Positions 10,630 through 21,161 are shown, counted from the first letter of the stretch. The stretch: DNA of 64,000 bases from Aristolochia californica (GCA_029961685.1 JARWKL010000010.1:25270067-25334066), one strand, 5' to 3'. The notes: a model not told the origin generated them from the sequence alone. Translations and numbers: made by a program.

Positions 10630-10970
10630 TGTTATGGTCCTGGGGTTAAGTACTTATGTCTTTCGCTCCTAACAAACTGGTCTTTTGGGTAGTATTGGCT
10701 AGGTGCTTAACATTTGGTATCAGAGCGGGCTCCCACGTCGCGAGTTCGCATCCCCGAGGGGAGTTCCCCGGCGCGGGTGTCGTGAGCCCCGGGCGTGGTG
10801 GGCGTAAGGGATTATGGGATCTTGACCTGTCCCCCGTCGTTGAGAGTTAAGCCGCCGTGGACGTCGGCTCGCGAAGGTGTGGTGTGATGTTATGGTCCTG
10901 GGGTTAAATACTTATGTCTTCCGCTCCTAACAGACCGGTCTTTTGGGTAGTATTGGCTAGGTGCTTAACA
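10630..10970 (+). mobile_element. TRIM element, copy 1
   Basis: 341 bp with 83-bp terminal direct repeats (10630-10712 and 10888-10970), TGTTATGGTCCTGG to GGTGCTTAACA. TTTGGTATCAGAGC (primer-binding site) follows the left repeat and a purine-rich stretch precedes the right one; the inside is 175 bp with no coding capacity. Size and structure are those of terminal-repeat retrotransposons in miniature. Its flanks do not belong together: pol of element A on the left, gag start of element F on the right. Confidence 0.92.
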
Positions 10971-11007
10971 GAGGAATCCCCAAGGGTGGACTTGTCTGAT
11001 ACCAAGA

Positions 11008-11380
11008 TGTTAGGGTCTTTCCTTGCCATGATCTCGTCACCCTTCTTCCTCCTCTTTCCTCCAGGTTTGCTCTTGACGTGGGAATGAGTTTCCTGTGTTT
11101 AGTGCGTGCAATGGTGAAGAATGAGTTGAGCCTTGGAGGAGGCTCGACCTGGATCTCAAAAGAGAGAATCCGACCTATACTTTATAATTGATTCAATGCT
11201 TGCTTTCATTAAGCCCTTCTTCCCTATAAATAGGAATAGGGATGCAAATGACAAATTTGACTTGAGGGTCACCAAGTTCAAGAGAATTACAATTAAACCA
11301 AACCAATATATATAAAATTAAATTCCATAATTTAATTCCTATGTTTGTTTATTACCCGAGATGCTATGGAGTCCATAACA
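11008..11380 (-). repeat. Element F 5' LTR, displaced by inversion
   Basis: 373-bp LTR in minus orientation (TGTTATGGACTCCATAGC to GACCCTAACA read on the minus strand), matching the LTR at 26557-26930 over its full length with scattered changes. Next to it, 11007-10971 on the minus strand hold the primer-binding site and the first gag codons (LVSDKSTLGDSS), ending at the TRIM. The outer flank TATAT (11381-11385) is the complement of ATATA after the LTR at 26930, so these two LTRs belong to the same insertion. Confidence 0.9.
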
Positions 11381-11385
11381 TATAT

Positions 11386-11819
11386 AACCAAATTAAGGTG
11401 TCCTCGAATCCCTTAAACAGCGGTAAATCCAACTTTGTGTACCTCGGGATGGTCCCACCACCAGAGCCCGAGCTTATACCATTTACGGTCTGCTTTGTTC
11501 GACCCACAAAGTGGTCGCCCTGTATAGCCGCAAGGCTCCTTCTCCCTTCACGAGGAGTGGGGTTTCTTACCCCCATCAATTTGTCAAGTTTAGCAAAAAT
11601 TTGTTGGATTTGAACTTTTACCTGAGACACTTTGCTTTCCATCAAAATCGCCAGATGTCCCTCTGTCTCTTCCTGCCTGGATTGTATCATTTCTCTGACG
11701 ATAGATCTCCAATCTTCATTGTTCGATGACTCTCCCATTTCGGCCTGCTTTGATACCAAGATGTTGTGGTCTCTGACCATGGATTGAGTCACTCGTCTGT
11801 GGGAGAAGTCGACTTGCAT
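11386..11819 (-). pseudogene. Element E gag N-terminal part
   Basis: The frame 11819-11381 reads RRVTQSMVRDHNILVSKQAE, a coiled-coil-like region, then GGTIPRYTKLDLPLF and TLIWLY. It starts inside the E LTR and passes the primer-binding site. It is cut at 11385 by element F; the remainder of the same gag, in phase, starts at 26936 on the other strand. Confidence 0.88.
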
Positions 11820-12231
11820 TTCTGGGACAAAGCCTGGTCGCCGAGACCTCTTTGGTCTCCTTATGATGTCAATTTGGTGATAACCATGGGTGAAAAAGGA
11901 TGAGAAAGGGTTGCCAGAAAGGGGGATTTAGACTCGTCGACGGGAGTCTACACCGTGGGTTCCAGGGGAACGCGGACCCTGGTCCCTTAGGGAGAATGCA
12001 AATCCCAAATTCCTTTCTTAGTTTTCCATTCCATTTGATAGTCCTTAAGCTAAATCCGAAAATAGAGTTATTACAAGAAAGCCATTAAGTCTTCCCTACT
12101 TACATGAATCAAATAATTAAAAGACATGTACGCATAAGCCATTTTAAGTCATAATTCCATTGTGTCACTACGCCTGAGTCAACTCACCGCACCACCTCTT
12201 GATGACTCGTTCTGCTATCGAGTCCACAACA
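11762..12231 (-). repeat. Element E 5' LTR
   Basis: 470 bp on the minus strand, from TGTTGTGGACTCGATAGC to GACCACAACA. It precedes a primer-binding site (TTGGTATCAAAGC, one change). It is related to the LTR of element D (GAACGAGTCATC shared near the start). The outer flank on the minus strand is CTTAT, inside the acyl-activating-enzyme fragment; no matching 3' LTR of E is seen in the window. Confidence 0.85.
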
Positions 12232-12575
12232 ATAAGACTGATTGATGTCTTGAAAAGTAAAATCTCCCCTTCATGCATCAGAAATAAGCTTTGCATCCAA
12301 CAAAAGCGATTCAAGATACCTTCCTCTGTGCCACAAACCCTTAGGCTCTCCAGTTGACCCAGATGTGTACATCACATAACAAAACATTCTCTGCTTGCTG
12401 CCTTCACAAGGATTTCTATCAAATAGATGAGAACGCTTGATGATAAGCCGAATCTTTTAGGAAGAAATAATAGATAGAACTCTGTCCATTGGCCACAAAG
12501 GATCCAGGGGCAAGAATGCTTCTCCACAACTTAAAACAGCTAACACAATAACTATGTACTCAATAGAAGTAATTC
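12232..12575 (-). pseudogene. Acyl-activating enzyme (AMP-binding, AAE18/19-like) gene fragment
   Basis: Read on the minus strand, it gives [20 protein letters not shown], then [20 protein letters not shown], the adenylate-forming-enzyme signature (YTSGSTG.PKG), and after a one-base shift [20 protein letters not shown] and LLFKTSISL. This order fits the peroxisomal acyl-activating enzymes 18/19 of plants, which activate carboxylic acids with ATP. It is about 110 codons with a stop and a frame shift. It is bounded by the E LTR on one side and by gag sequence of element A (from about 12576) on the other, so it is a stranded or captured piece. Confidence 0.72.
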
Positions 12576-12808
12576 CCCGCCGTAATATATAAAAAAATTA
12601 ACAAGTGTTACGGTCCCTAGCCATGGATCTAGTAACTCAGTGAGTTGAATATGAATCCAGCACTGTTTGAGGGTTTCTTATCACATTTTTGTGAAAAGAA
12701 CTCTCTTATACTTCTCCTTTCACGTTAGGATTGAAAAGGATTTTCCTTTTCTCAATTATAGATGCGACAAGCAAGTTAAAGGACTGTTTAAGCACTCAGA
12801 TATGAAAC

Positions 12809-13221
12809 TGTTAGGATCCTCACGAGCCATAGATCTTGTCACCCTCCTCTCTTCTCTTCCTTCCATTACCTTGCTTGACGTTGAGATGGAATGAGGGGTT
12901 GAAGGGAATTGAATTTCGGAAAGGAGAATTGGGGGAAAAACGGTAGAGAGCTTGAAGGAGCTCTTGACCTGTTTATCTAAATTATGTTAACTAAAGTGAA
13001 CTCAATTCATGATTCTCATTACCCTAGCCGTCCCCTTAAATAGGGTTGAGGACGTCCAAAACCCTAAAGACCTCTTTGGTCAATGGTTCAAACCAATAAA
13101 TGATAAACCAACCCAAACCAAAGACAAAACCAAACCAAGAAACAATTACATGGAAATTGAAAAACACATTCATTAATTCCTACGCCTGTTGGTAACTCGT
13201 GATGCTATAGAGTCCATAACA
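12809..13221 (-). repeat. Element H 3' LTR
   Basis: 413 bp. Minus-strand start TGTTATGGACTCTATAGCATC, end AGGATCCTAACA. Preceded on the minus strand by the purine tract CAGGAGGGGGGTGA. A related LTR is found at 29374-29798 (element G). Confidence 0.93.
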
Positions 13222-14598
13222 TCACCCCCCTCCTGGAGAAAGAGCTTGTCCTCAAGCTCGAATGAAGGATATAAAAGTCGAAATGCTGATAACGGCTCCC
13301 ATGTGGTGTCACTGGGATCGGCATCTGCCCACTGGACAAGAATTTCCCAATCACCTTGAATGTGGCGTGCTTGTATTACCTGAGCTGGAATAGAAAGGAC
13401 TTTGCCCTCATGTAGTGGCGGCAGTGGAGTGTGCAGTAGGGGCGAGTCACCCTGGAAGGGCTTCAACTGGGAGACGTGAAAGACATTGTGGATCTTTGAT
13501 TCCGGTGGTAGCTGCAAGCGGTATGCCACCGGCCCAATTTTGTCCAATATCTGAAATGGACCATAATATTTAGGAGACAGCTTATGGCACTTTGATGCAG
13601 TCAGGGACAGCTGGCGGTAGTGTTGAAGCTTTAACCACACATAGTCTCCAGGGAAATAAGATGCTTCTCGGTGCTTCTTATAATAAAAGCGTTTCACAGA
13701 GTGTTGGGCCTCCTGTAGATGTGTACGTACCTCAGTGAGCATAGCGTCTCTTTCAGCTAATGCTTGGTCCAAAGTGACGACTTTTGGATGCCCCAGGTTC
13801 ATATGGTAACAGACTAGGTGGATGGATCTCTGCCATAAACTACCCTGAAAGGAGTAGTACCCAGTGCTGTGTAGTAAGATGTGTTATAGAAAAATTCTGC
13901 CCATGAAAGCCATTTCACCCATCTTCTAGGTGTGTCCCCCACAAAACAATGAAGATACATTTCAATCGTGTGATTGACAACCTCTGTTTGGCCGTCCGTT
14001 TGTGGATGATAGGCAGACGAAAATGCCAATTAGGTGCCCTGTAATTTGAATAATTCCTTCCAAAAGATACTGGTAAAAATGGCATCCCTGTCACTGATAA
14101 TGGATGAGGGAATTCCATGTAATCGGACAATGTTGTCCATAAATAATTGAGCGACCTGAGCAGCAGTATATGGATGCGCCAAAGCAATGAAGTGTCCATA
14201 TTTTGAAAACCGATCAACGACGACGAATATCACCGATTTACCTGATGAAATGAGAAGTCCAGCAATGAAGTCCATGGAAATATCCGACCAGATTTGAGAT
14301 GGTAGTTGCAGAGGTTGCAGGGACTTAAAGATTCGGCCTTGTTTCTTTGACAAATCTGACAAGCAGCTACATAATCAGCAATTGTGCTCTTCATGCCCTT
14401 CCAGTAAAAGTCCCGACTGATTCGAAAATATGTTTTCTGTCGACCCTCATGTGTGTTATCATGGATAGAGGACAGGATGGTGTGAAGAAGTGGGGATGTA
14501 TTATGCAAAAAGATCCTATTTTTGTAGAGAATGAGACGATCCTGAATCGTCCAATGAGGAGCAGCTGTCCCCTGTTGAATATCCTGATATAATGACAT
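13222..14598 (-). pseudogene. Element H integrase with chromodomain
   Basis: 14598-14340: zinc finger region (HEGRQKT, CQICQRNKAESLSP). 14362-13814: core in two frames, with D (MDFIAGLLISSGKSVIFVVV), D (SDRDAIFTSIFW) and E (YHPQTDGQTEVVNHTIEMYL). 13802-13173: C-terminus with [35 protein letters not shown] and a chromodomain (GDWEILVQWADADPSDTTWE, YPSFELEDKLFLQEG). The long last frame shows the copy is little decayed. Frame changes lie near 14035 and 13810. Confidence 0.9.
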
Positions 14599-14639
14599 GA
14601 GATCCAGATATTTACGTACTTCCTAACGAATAGAATCTA

Positions 14640-15328
14640 ATACCAGTGCACGTGGGTGACTGATAGCATAAATTTGTGTGGCGGAAATATCTCGACGTGA
14701 TAAGGCATCAGCCCCCAAATTTGAACTACCTGGCTTATAATGAACCGTAAAATCGAAGCCCATGAGTTTAGTTAACCAATGCTGTTGTGGGGATGTGGTG
14801 AGGCGCTGTTCAAGAAGATACTTGAGGCTGCAATGATCTGTACGAATGAGAAACGGTCGTCCCCAAAGATAAGGTCTTGGACAGCCTTGGCTAACCCAAT
14901 CAATTCCCTCTCATATGCAGCTAACTTATGGTGGTGTTGTCCCAACTGACGGCTGAAATAAGCAATGGGGTGTCCCAATTGTTGTAACACTGCCCCTATA
15001 CCTCCCCCGGAGGCATCACATTCCACCACAAATTCTGCCTCAAAATCTGTTAATTGTAGGACTGGCGCTGAGGCTAAGGCCTCCTTTAACAGGTTAAAGG
15101 CATGTTCTGTGGAAGAAGACCAGTGGAAGGCATTTTTTTTAGCAGGTTGTTGAGTGGTGCTGCTATCTGGCTATAAGATTGGATAAATTTTCTATAATAT
15201 CCCGCTAAGCCCAAAAATCCCTTTAATGCTGTGGTGGAGGTGGGAATCGGCCAATCTGTAACTACCTGTATCTTGCTCTGGTCAACTTTCACGCCCATAG
15301 CTGATATGACGTGGCCCAAATATGCCAC
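14640..15328 (-). pseudogene. Element H RT thumb and RNase H
   Basis: 15328-15086 reads MAYLGHVISAMGVKVDQSKI and GFLGLAGYYRKFIQSYSQIA; 15029-14772 reads VECDASGGGIGAVLQQLGHP and YFSRQLGQHHHKLAAYEREL, then loses frame near 14880. The RNase H tail (TDHCSLKYLLEQ, ALSR) follows in another frame. It continues directly from the gag-pro-RT frame after a shift at about 15330. Confidence 0.88.
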
Positions 15329-15329
15329 C

Positions 15330-17660
15330 TCAGATTGTACCCATAGAACATTTTGATTTATTCAAAACCAAATGATGAGAGCGTAGAATGGTAAATACCT
15401 GATGGAGGTGGTGGAGATGTTCTTCCCAATTTTTGTTGTAGACCAGAATGTCATAAAAAAAGACTAACACATAGTGGCGCAGAAGTGATGAAAAGACCTC
15501 ATTCATGAGGGCCTGAAAGGTGGAGGGTGCATTGGAGAGACCGAAGGGCATGACGAGGAACTCGAAATGACCGTGATGTGTGCGGAAGGCAGTCTTCTCC
15601 ACATCCGCCGGGTGAACTCGTATTTGATGATAGCCTGATTTCAAATCTAATTTGGTAAAAATTGTAGCACCATGTAACTCATCCAGCAACTCGTCCACGA
15701 CTGGAATGGGGAACTTGTCCTTAACTGTGTGCAAGTTGAGTTGCCTATAGTCGACACAAAATCTCCAAGATTTATCTTTTTTACGTACAAGTAACACTGG
15801 TGAGGAGAAAGTAGATCGACTGGGCTGGATCACACCCTGAGCGAGCATATGCATGCAATGTCGTTCTATTTCAACTTTCTGGATATGCGGGTAACGATAA
15901 GGCAGCACCACTACTGGATCAGTTCCCAACTTTAAACGAATGCGGTGATCGCAATGACGCACTGGTGTTAGATCTGTAGGGTCATTAAATAAATCCGCAA
16001 ATGCTGTAAGTAAAGGAGCTAACTGATCATCACCAGTGTGTTGAATATGCAAAGTGTGAAGTGCGTTAGGGACCTGTGCCACAATGCCTTGTAATGTAAT
16101 CTGGCCCTGTGGTGCTGAAAATGTCATAGTCCGAGCCTGAAAGTCCCATAATATCGGTCCTAATAGCTGGAGCCATTTGACCCCGAGCACTAAATCAAAT
16201 CCAGCCAATGGAATGACTAATAAATCCGCTTGAAATGAATGCCCTTCAATGGTGAAAGGGGTGTTAGCACATAACCCCACACTAGCAATTTTGGCCCCAT
16301 TGGCCACAGAAACTGAGAGTCCCCTTTGTTGTTGAATGGCCAATCCCAATTGTTGCGCGGCTGGTTCACTGATAAAATTATGTGTGCTGCCCGAATCAAC
16401 TAAAGCAAGTAGCATGAGATGATGTAACCTGGCCTTTACCTGCATGGTATTAGAAGTACGCAGGCCATGCATGGCATGGAGGGAGAGCTCTGGTTCTTGC
16501 TGTACCTCTTCAACAATTTCATTTTCAATAAGCTCTTCTGAATCTTCTTCCAACAGTTCAATACTGAATAAGCGTTTACAAGTATGGCCTGGCAGGAATT
16601 GTTCATCACAATTAAAACATAGGCCATTTGCCTTTCTAGCGTCCATTTCATGTTTAGTCAGAAATTTACGTGGCATAGTTTGTGGAGGCACATTGGTAGC
16701 CTGATCTGCTCGGTTAGGGGTAGAGGACCCAAAACGTGGCCCAAATGCAGTACCCTGTATTCTATTGTTCCAAAATGGTTTTCGCTGTAAAGACTCTTTT
16801 AGAACTCTCTGTTTGTGTTCCACAACTCTGGCATAATTCATTGCTGAGTCCAAATCTGTCAGACCAAGTAATTCCACTTCCAATCTAATTGCCTCTGTCA
16901 ATCCAGCATTAAAAATCTGAACATGTAGGTGAGGAGGAACAAATTCACTAGCTAGGGCCAACCTTTCTTGGAACATTTTTTGGTAAACTTCTAAGGTGCT
17001 GGTTTGTTTATAGTTGATCAATTCCCTCACTGGGTTGCTGCTAGCTAGAGGTCCGAACCTCAACTGGCAAGCATGTTTAAAGTACAGCCAATCCTGAATG
17101 GAATGGACATTTCGGTAGTGATGGAACCACATGAGTGCTTCATCGAGCATGTGGTAGGCGGCCAAAGTAACCTTGTCCATTTCCTCCGTTTGTTGATGAT
17201 AGAAGAATTGTTCACATTTCGTGAACCACAGTAAAGGATCTTTAGAGCCATCATATGTAGGAAAGTTAAGTTTAAAGTACCTGGGAACCGTTGATGGTCC
17301 TTGTGCGTGAGTGGCCATTGAACCCATTGGTTGGCGCAGGGGTGGATTTGGTGGTGGTGTGAATTGTTGGTGGGGAACTGGTTGTGGTTGAAAATTGGTT
17401 GCTGGTGGTGGCGTTGGTGCTTGAAGTGCAGCAAGTTGTCGGAGGATGGTTTGTAGAGATGATTCCAGTGTTTGTAAGGTATTATTGATGTGAGAAATTT
17501 CAGTACCTTGAAGAGTGGATCGTTGTTGAAGTTCTAAAAGTACTTGACGTATGTCCTCTGGAGAAGAGGAATCACCGAGGGTGGACCTGTCTGATACCAC
17601 GTTGTTAGGATCCTCACGATCCATGGATCTTGTCACCCTCCTCTCTGCTCTTCCTTCCAT
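15330..17660 (-). CDS. Element H gag-protease-RT polyprotein (776 residues, open)
   Basis: The start codon at 17660 lies inside the 5' LTR and the frame reads through the primer-binding site: RRVTRSMDREDPNNVVSDRS. Gag capsid-like region about 115-290; zinc knuckle CFNCDEQFLPGHTC near 350 (C-x2-C-x7-H-x-C); protease ALVDSGSTHNFIS near 420; RT from about 570 ([48 protein letters not shown]). The catalytic box reads FFYDIL where FFDDIL is usual, so one catalytic Asp is lost. The frame ends in a stop just after KSKCSMGTI. It is the longest open frame in the window, but probably inactive. Confidence 0.92.
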   Translation of the reverse strand: MEGRAERRVTRSMDREDPNNVVSDRSTLGDSSSPEDIRQVLLELQQRSTLQGTEISHINNTLQTLESSLQTILRQLAALQAPTPPPATNFQPQPVPHQQFTPPPNPPLRQPMGSMATHAQGPSTVPRYFKLNFPTYDGSKDPLLWFTKCEQFFYHQQTEEMDKVTLAAYHMLDEALMWFHHYRNVHSIQDWLYFKHACQLRFGPLASSNPVRELINYKQTSTLEVYQKMFQERLALASEFVPPHLHVQIFNAGLTEAIRLEVELLGLTDLDSAMNYARVVEHKQRVLKESLQRKPFWNNRIQGTAFGPRFGSSTPNRADQATNVPPQTMPRKFLTKHEMDARKANGLCFNCDEQFLPGHTCKRLFSIELLEEDSEELIENEIVEEVQQEPELSLHAMHGLRTSNTMQVKARLHHLMLLALVDSGSTHNFISEPAAQQLGLAIQQQRGLSVSVANGAKIASVGLCANTPFTIEGHSFQADLLVIPLAGFDLVLGVKWLQLLGPILWDFQARTMTFSAPQGQITLQGIVAQVPNALHTLHIQHTGDDQLAPLLTAFADLFNDPTDLTPVRHCDHRIRLKLGTDPVVVLPYRYPHIQKVEIERHCMHMLAQGVIQPSRSTFSSPVLLVRKKDKSWRFCVDYRQLNLHTVKDKFPIPVVDELLDELHGATIFTKLDLKSGYHQIRVHPADVEKTAFRTHHGHFEFLVMPFGLSNAPSTFQALMNEVFSSLLRHYVLVFFYDILVYNKNWEEHLHHLHQVFTILRSHHLVLNKSKCSMGTI

Positions 17661-18015
17661 TACCTTGCTTGACGTTGAGATGGAATGAGGGGTTGAAGGG
17701 AATTGAATTTCGGAAAGGAGAATTGGGGGAAAAACGGATGAGAGCTTGAAGGAGCTCTTGACCTGTTTATTTAAATTACGTTAACTAAAGTGAACTCAAT
17801 TCATGATTCTCATTACCCTAGCCGTCCCCTTAAATAGGGTTGAGGACGTCCAAAACCCTAAAGACCTCTTGGGTCAATGGTTCAAACCAATAAATGATAA
17901 ACCAACCCAAACCAAAGACAAAACCAAACCAAGAAACAATTACATGGAAATTGAAAAACACATTCATTAATTCCGACGCCTGTTGGTAACTCGTGATGCT
18001 ATAGACTCCATAACA
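17603..18015 (-). repeat. Element H 5' LTR
   Basis: 413 bp, equal in length to the 3' LTR, about 97-98% alike by eye. Ends AGGATCCTAACA on the minus strand, followed by ACG and the primer-binding site GTGGTATCAGACAGG. Gag starts within it at 17660. Confidence 0.93.
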
Positions 18016-18783
18016 GAAACCCCACTTTTATGATTCAAGACAAGAGGGTTTTACTTGCTGTAATGACTCAAGAACAACCCCTTTCCCTTTACTGTATTCA
18101 TTCCCCTTGAAAAGGAGTTTCCTTTTCTTAATTATGAATGAACCCAGCTAGTCAAGGAATCTCCTTGAGGCCCCAACGTGGAACCCCCTTTCTTATGGCT
18201 CACGTCAAGGTAGGGTTTCCAATTTTATGCAACACTGGTTCCTTACGTAAAAGAGAAACATAAATCTAATCTTAATGATTGGAATAAGATTAGCAAATAC
18301 CTCTTGACAGCAACACCAATCCAGCAACCAGAATTCGTCCTCCTTCCTGCTTAGCTCATGCCAACCCTTCTCCTAATACCTCTTGACGTCAACACCAATC
18401 CAACAACCAGAATTTTCGTGAAAGAGATGACCTCTCTTGTAGCTCGAAAGAGAAAGGTAATTCCTCTTCCTTTTTCTTCCAAGATCTCCTCAAAGACTCC
18501 CCAATGGATGCAGCAAACCCCCAAGAGAGTTCACACCAAGAACCCTAGAATAGAGAGCCTAGAAGGAACCTAAATAACCCTAGTTTATGCTAATTCCGAA
18601 CTTCCTTTATTTCTCCATCCTTACCACTTAAATAGGGTAATTAACATCAACATAGGTTAGGGTTATAAAACCCAATTCTACCCCTACCTTTAAGTCTTAT
18701 TACAAATCAATAAAATTCGAAATTAAAAGCAACATAAATAATAAAAGTAAAGTAGATGACTCAGTCTTATTGAGTCCATAACA

Positions 18784-20274
18784 TCTACCCCCCTTGGAGA
18801 TCGAGCTTGACCTCAAGCTCGGAAGCTGGCTAGACCTGGCGAAAGTTGTCGAGCCGCTCCCATTTTGTGTAGTTGTGGCCGATTGCTGCCCAGTAATGGC
18901 ATGCAGGGAGATGTCCGGTGGTTCTTCCTCAATCATATCCTCTGTTACCTCGACATCCTCATCTTCAACCTTATTAATCAAAAACAATCTTTGGCACTGA
19001 TGCCCAACCCGATATGGTTCATCACAGTTGTAACATAGATTCTTAGCCCGCCGTTCCGCCATCTCAGCACTTGTCAATTTTTTTATATAAGGAGTTGTAG
19101 GATGACTAGATCTCAGATCCCCTGTCAAAGTAATACCCGGGTTGTTTCTCGGAGGAATGCGCTTCCGTGACCCTGGAAGTCGTCTGTGCTGTGCCTGCTG
19201 TCGCAATTCTAAAGCATGAGCTATATTCATAGTGCTGGATAAGTCAACAGGTGCATAGAGCTCCACCTCAAGCTTTAAGGCCTCTGTCAGTCCTGCTGTA
19301 AATAGCGCAACTTGCTGATCCACTTGTACCATACTGTTGCCTCGTGCTAATTTTTCCTGGAATAATTTTTGATATTGCTCCACGGCCCCAGTTTGGCGTA
19401 GTAAAACCAAATCTCCCAAAGGGTTACTGTAAGCAAGAGGACCAAAACGGAGAGAACACAGTCGCTTAAATTCATCCCAATCTACCACCTCGCTATCAAC
19501 CTCAACTAGCTAGTACCAAAGTTGTGCTTCCTCTAGTAAGTGGAAAACAACTGACTCGGTCATAGGTTGGGACTCGCTGATGGCTAAAATTTTTTTTGCA
19601 TCGATACATCATATCAAAGGGTCTTCTGACACATTATAAGTAGGGAATTCCATTTTAGTATACCTCGGAACAGTGCCTCCCCCCTGGTAGAAGTGTCCCC
19701 CTGGAATGAGGGGTCCTTGCTGTCCTGAGAAACTCGTGCGCCTCAGAAATTCATCTCCCCCTCTGTTATACGAATGGTCCCCTCCTCTCTGATCTGGAAT
19801 GAGGGGTACAGTCCCTCCCTCCTGGTTGAGGTGTCCCCCCGGAATGAAGGGTCCTTGCTGACCCAAGAAACTCATGTGTCTAGTAAACTCATCTCCCCCT
19901 CTGATCAGCGAATGGTCTCCCGGAATTGGGTTTTTGCCAGTGCTCAAACCAGTCTCCATGTTATCCATCCTTCCTTTCAAGGTTTCCAAACTGAGAGTGA
20001 ACTTTTCCTCCAATGCAGAAAATTTCTTGCCAGTAGTTAGAGCATTCTCCATGCTATCCATCCTTCCCTTCAAGGTCTCCATATCGATATCAATTTTTGA
20101 AAACCTCTCTAGGACAGTATCAAATTTTCTTTCAATCAATTCAAAGTATTCATTGGTGCTTCTCTCTGCCGGGTTACCCTGCTCTGATACCAAGTTGTTA
20201 CGGCCCCTAGCCATGGATCTAGTAACTCGGCGAGTTGAATATGAATCTAGCACTGTTTGAGGGTTTCTTATCAC
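18784..20274 (-). pseudogene. Element I gag with duplicated Gly-rich motif, fused to the integrase tail
   Basis: 20274-19609: MIRNPQTVLDSYSTRRVTRS, then a predicted coiled coil with two copies of LKGRMDSMEN-like heptads, then two copies of a Gly-rich unit (IRGGDEFTRHMSFLGQQGP and NRGGDEFLRRTSFSGQQGP, each followed by IPGGH and GGTV). 19488-18784: capsid-like part and zinc knuckle CYNCDEPYRVGHQC, then a join to the last integrase codons (WERLDNFRQV, ELEVKLDLQGG) and polypurine tract. A gap of about 120 bp near 19500-19608 is out of frame. Confidence 0.85.
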
Positions 20275-21161
20275 GTTTTTGTGAAAAGAACTCTCTTATA
20301 CTTCTCCTTTCCCGCTAGGATTGAAAAGGATGTTCCTTTTCTCAATTATAGATGCAACAAGCAAGTTAAAGGACTGTTTAAGCACTCAGATATGAAACCC
20401 CTCTTTTATGATTCAAGACAAGAGGGTTTTACTTGCTGTAATGACTCAATAACAACCCTTTTCCCTTTACTGAATTCATTCCCCTTGAAAAGGAGTTTCC
20501 TTTTCTTAATTATAAATGAACCCAGCTAGTCAAGGAAGCTCCTTGAGGCCCCAACGTGGAACCCCCTTTCTTATGGCTCACGTCAAGGTAGGGTTTCCAA
20601 TTTTATGCAGCACTGGTTCCTTACGTAAAAGAGAAACATAAATCTAATCTTAATGTTTGGAATAAGATTAGCAAATACCTCTTGACATCAACACCAATCC
20701 AATAACTAGAATTCGTCCTCCTTCCTAGTTAGCTCACGCCAGCCCTTCTCCAAATACCTCTTGACGTCAACACCAATTCAGCAACCAGAATTTTCGTGAA
20801 AGAGATGACCTCTCTTGTAGGTCGAAAGAGAAATGTAATTCCTCTTCCTTTTCCTTCCAAGATCTCCTCAAAGACTCCCCAATGGATGCAGCAAACCCCC
20901 AAGAGAGTTCACACCAAGAACCCTAGAATAGAGAGCCTAGAAGGAACCTAAATTACCCTAGTTTATGCTAATTCCGAACTTCCTTTATTTATCCATCCTT
21001 ACCCCTTAAATAGGGTAATTAACATCAACATAGGTTAGGGTTATAAAACCCAATTCTACCCCTACCTTTAAGTCTTATTACAAATCAATAAAATTCGAAA
21101 TTAAAAGCAACATAAATAATAAAAGTAAAGGAGATGATTCAGTCTTATTGAGTCCATAACA
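20196..21161 (-). repeat. Element I 5' LTR
   Basis: 966 bp. The primer-binding site, TTGGTATCAGAGC on the minus strand, is at about 20181-20193. Related LTRs occur at 12606-18783 (same element) and 35803-36740 (element K, opposite orientation). The outer flank is target duplication ACAAG. Confidence 0.92.

Larger units (their letters stand above)
12809..18015 (-). mobile_element. Element H: full-length chromovirus, youngest in the window
   Basis: 5207 bp with two 413-bp LTRs (17603-18015 is 5', 12809-13221 is 3') and target duplication GAAAC (12804-12808, 18016-18020). The LTRs differ at about ten sites by eye. It codes in order for gag, protease, RT, RNase H, integrase, chromodomain. A few frame shifts and an altered RT catalytic box make it inactive. 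It sits in the 3' LTR of I, so it is the latest layer of the nest I inside A. Confidence 0.95.
12606..18783 (-). repeat. Element I 3' LTR, interrupted by element H
   Basis: The LTR parts are 12606-12808 and 18021-18783; together 966 bp, equal to the 5' LTR. On the minus strand it begins TGTTATGGACTCAATAAGACTG and ends GGACCGTAACA. The interruption lies at GAAAC, duplicated on both sides of H. Confidence 0.9.
12606..21161 (-). mobile_element. Element I: large-LTR, gag-only gypsy element containing element H
   Basis: 966-bp LTRs at 20196-21161 (5') and 12606-18783 (3', split by H). Target duplication ACAAG at 12601-12605 and 21162-21166; the gag of element A is interrupted exactly there. The internal region (18784-20195) is only 1.4 kb: gag, the first residues of protease, then a jump to the last codons of integrase. 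It lacks RT, RNase H and most of integrase, so it depended on helper elements. Confidence 0.92.
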
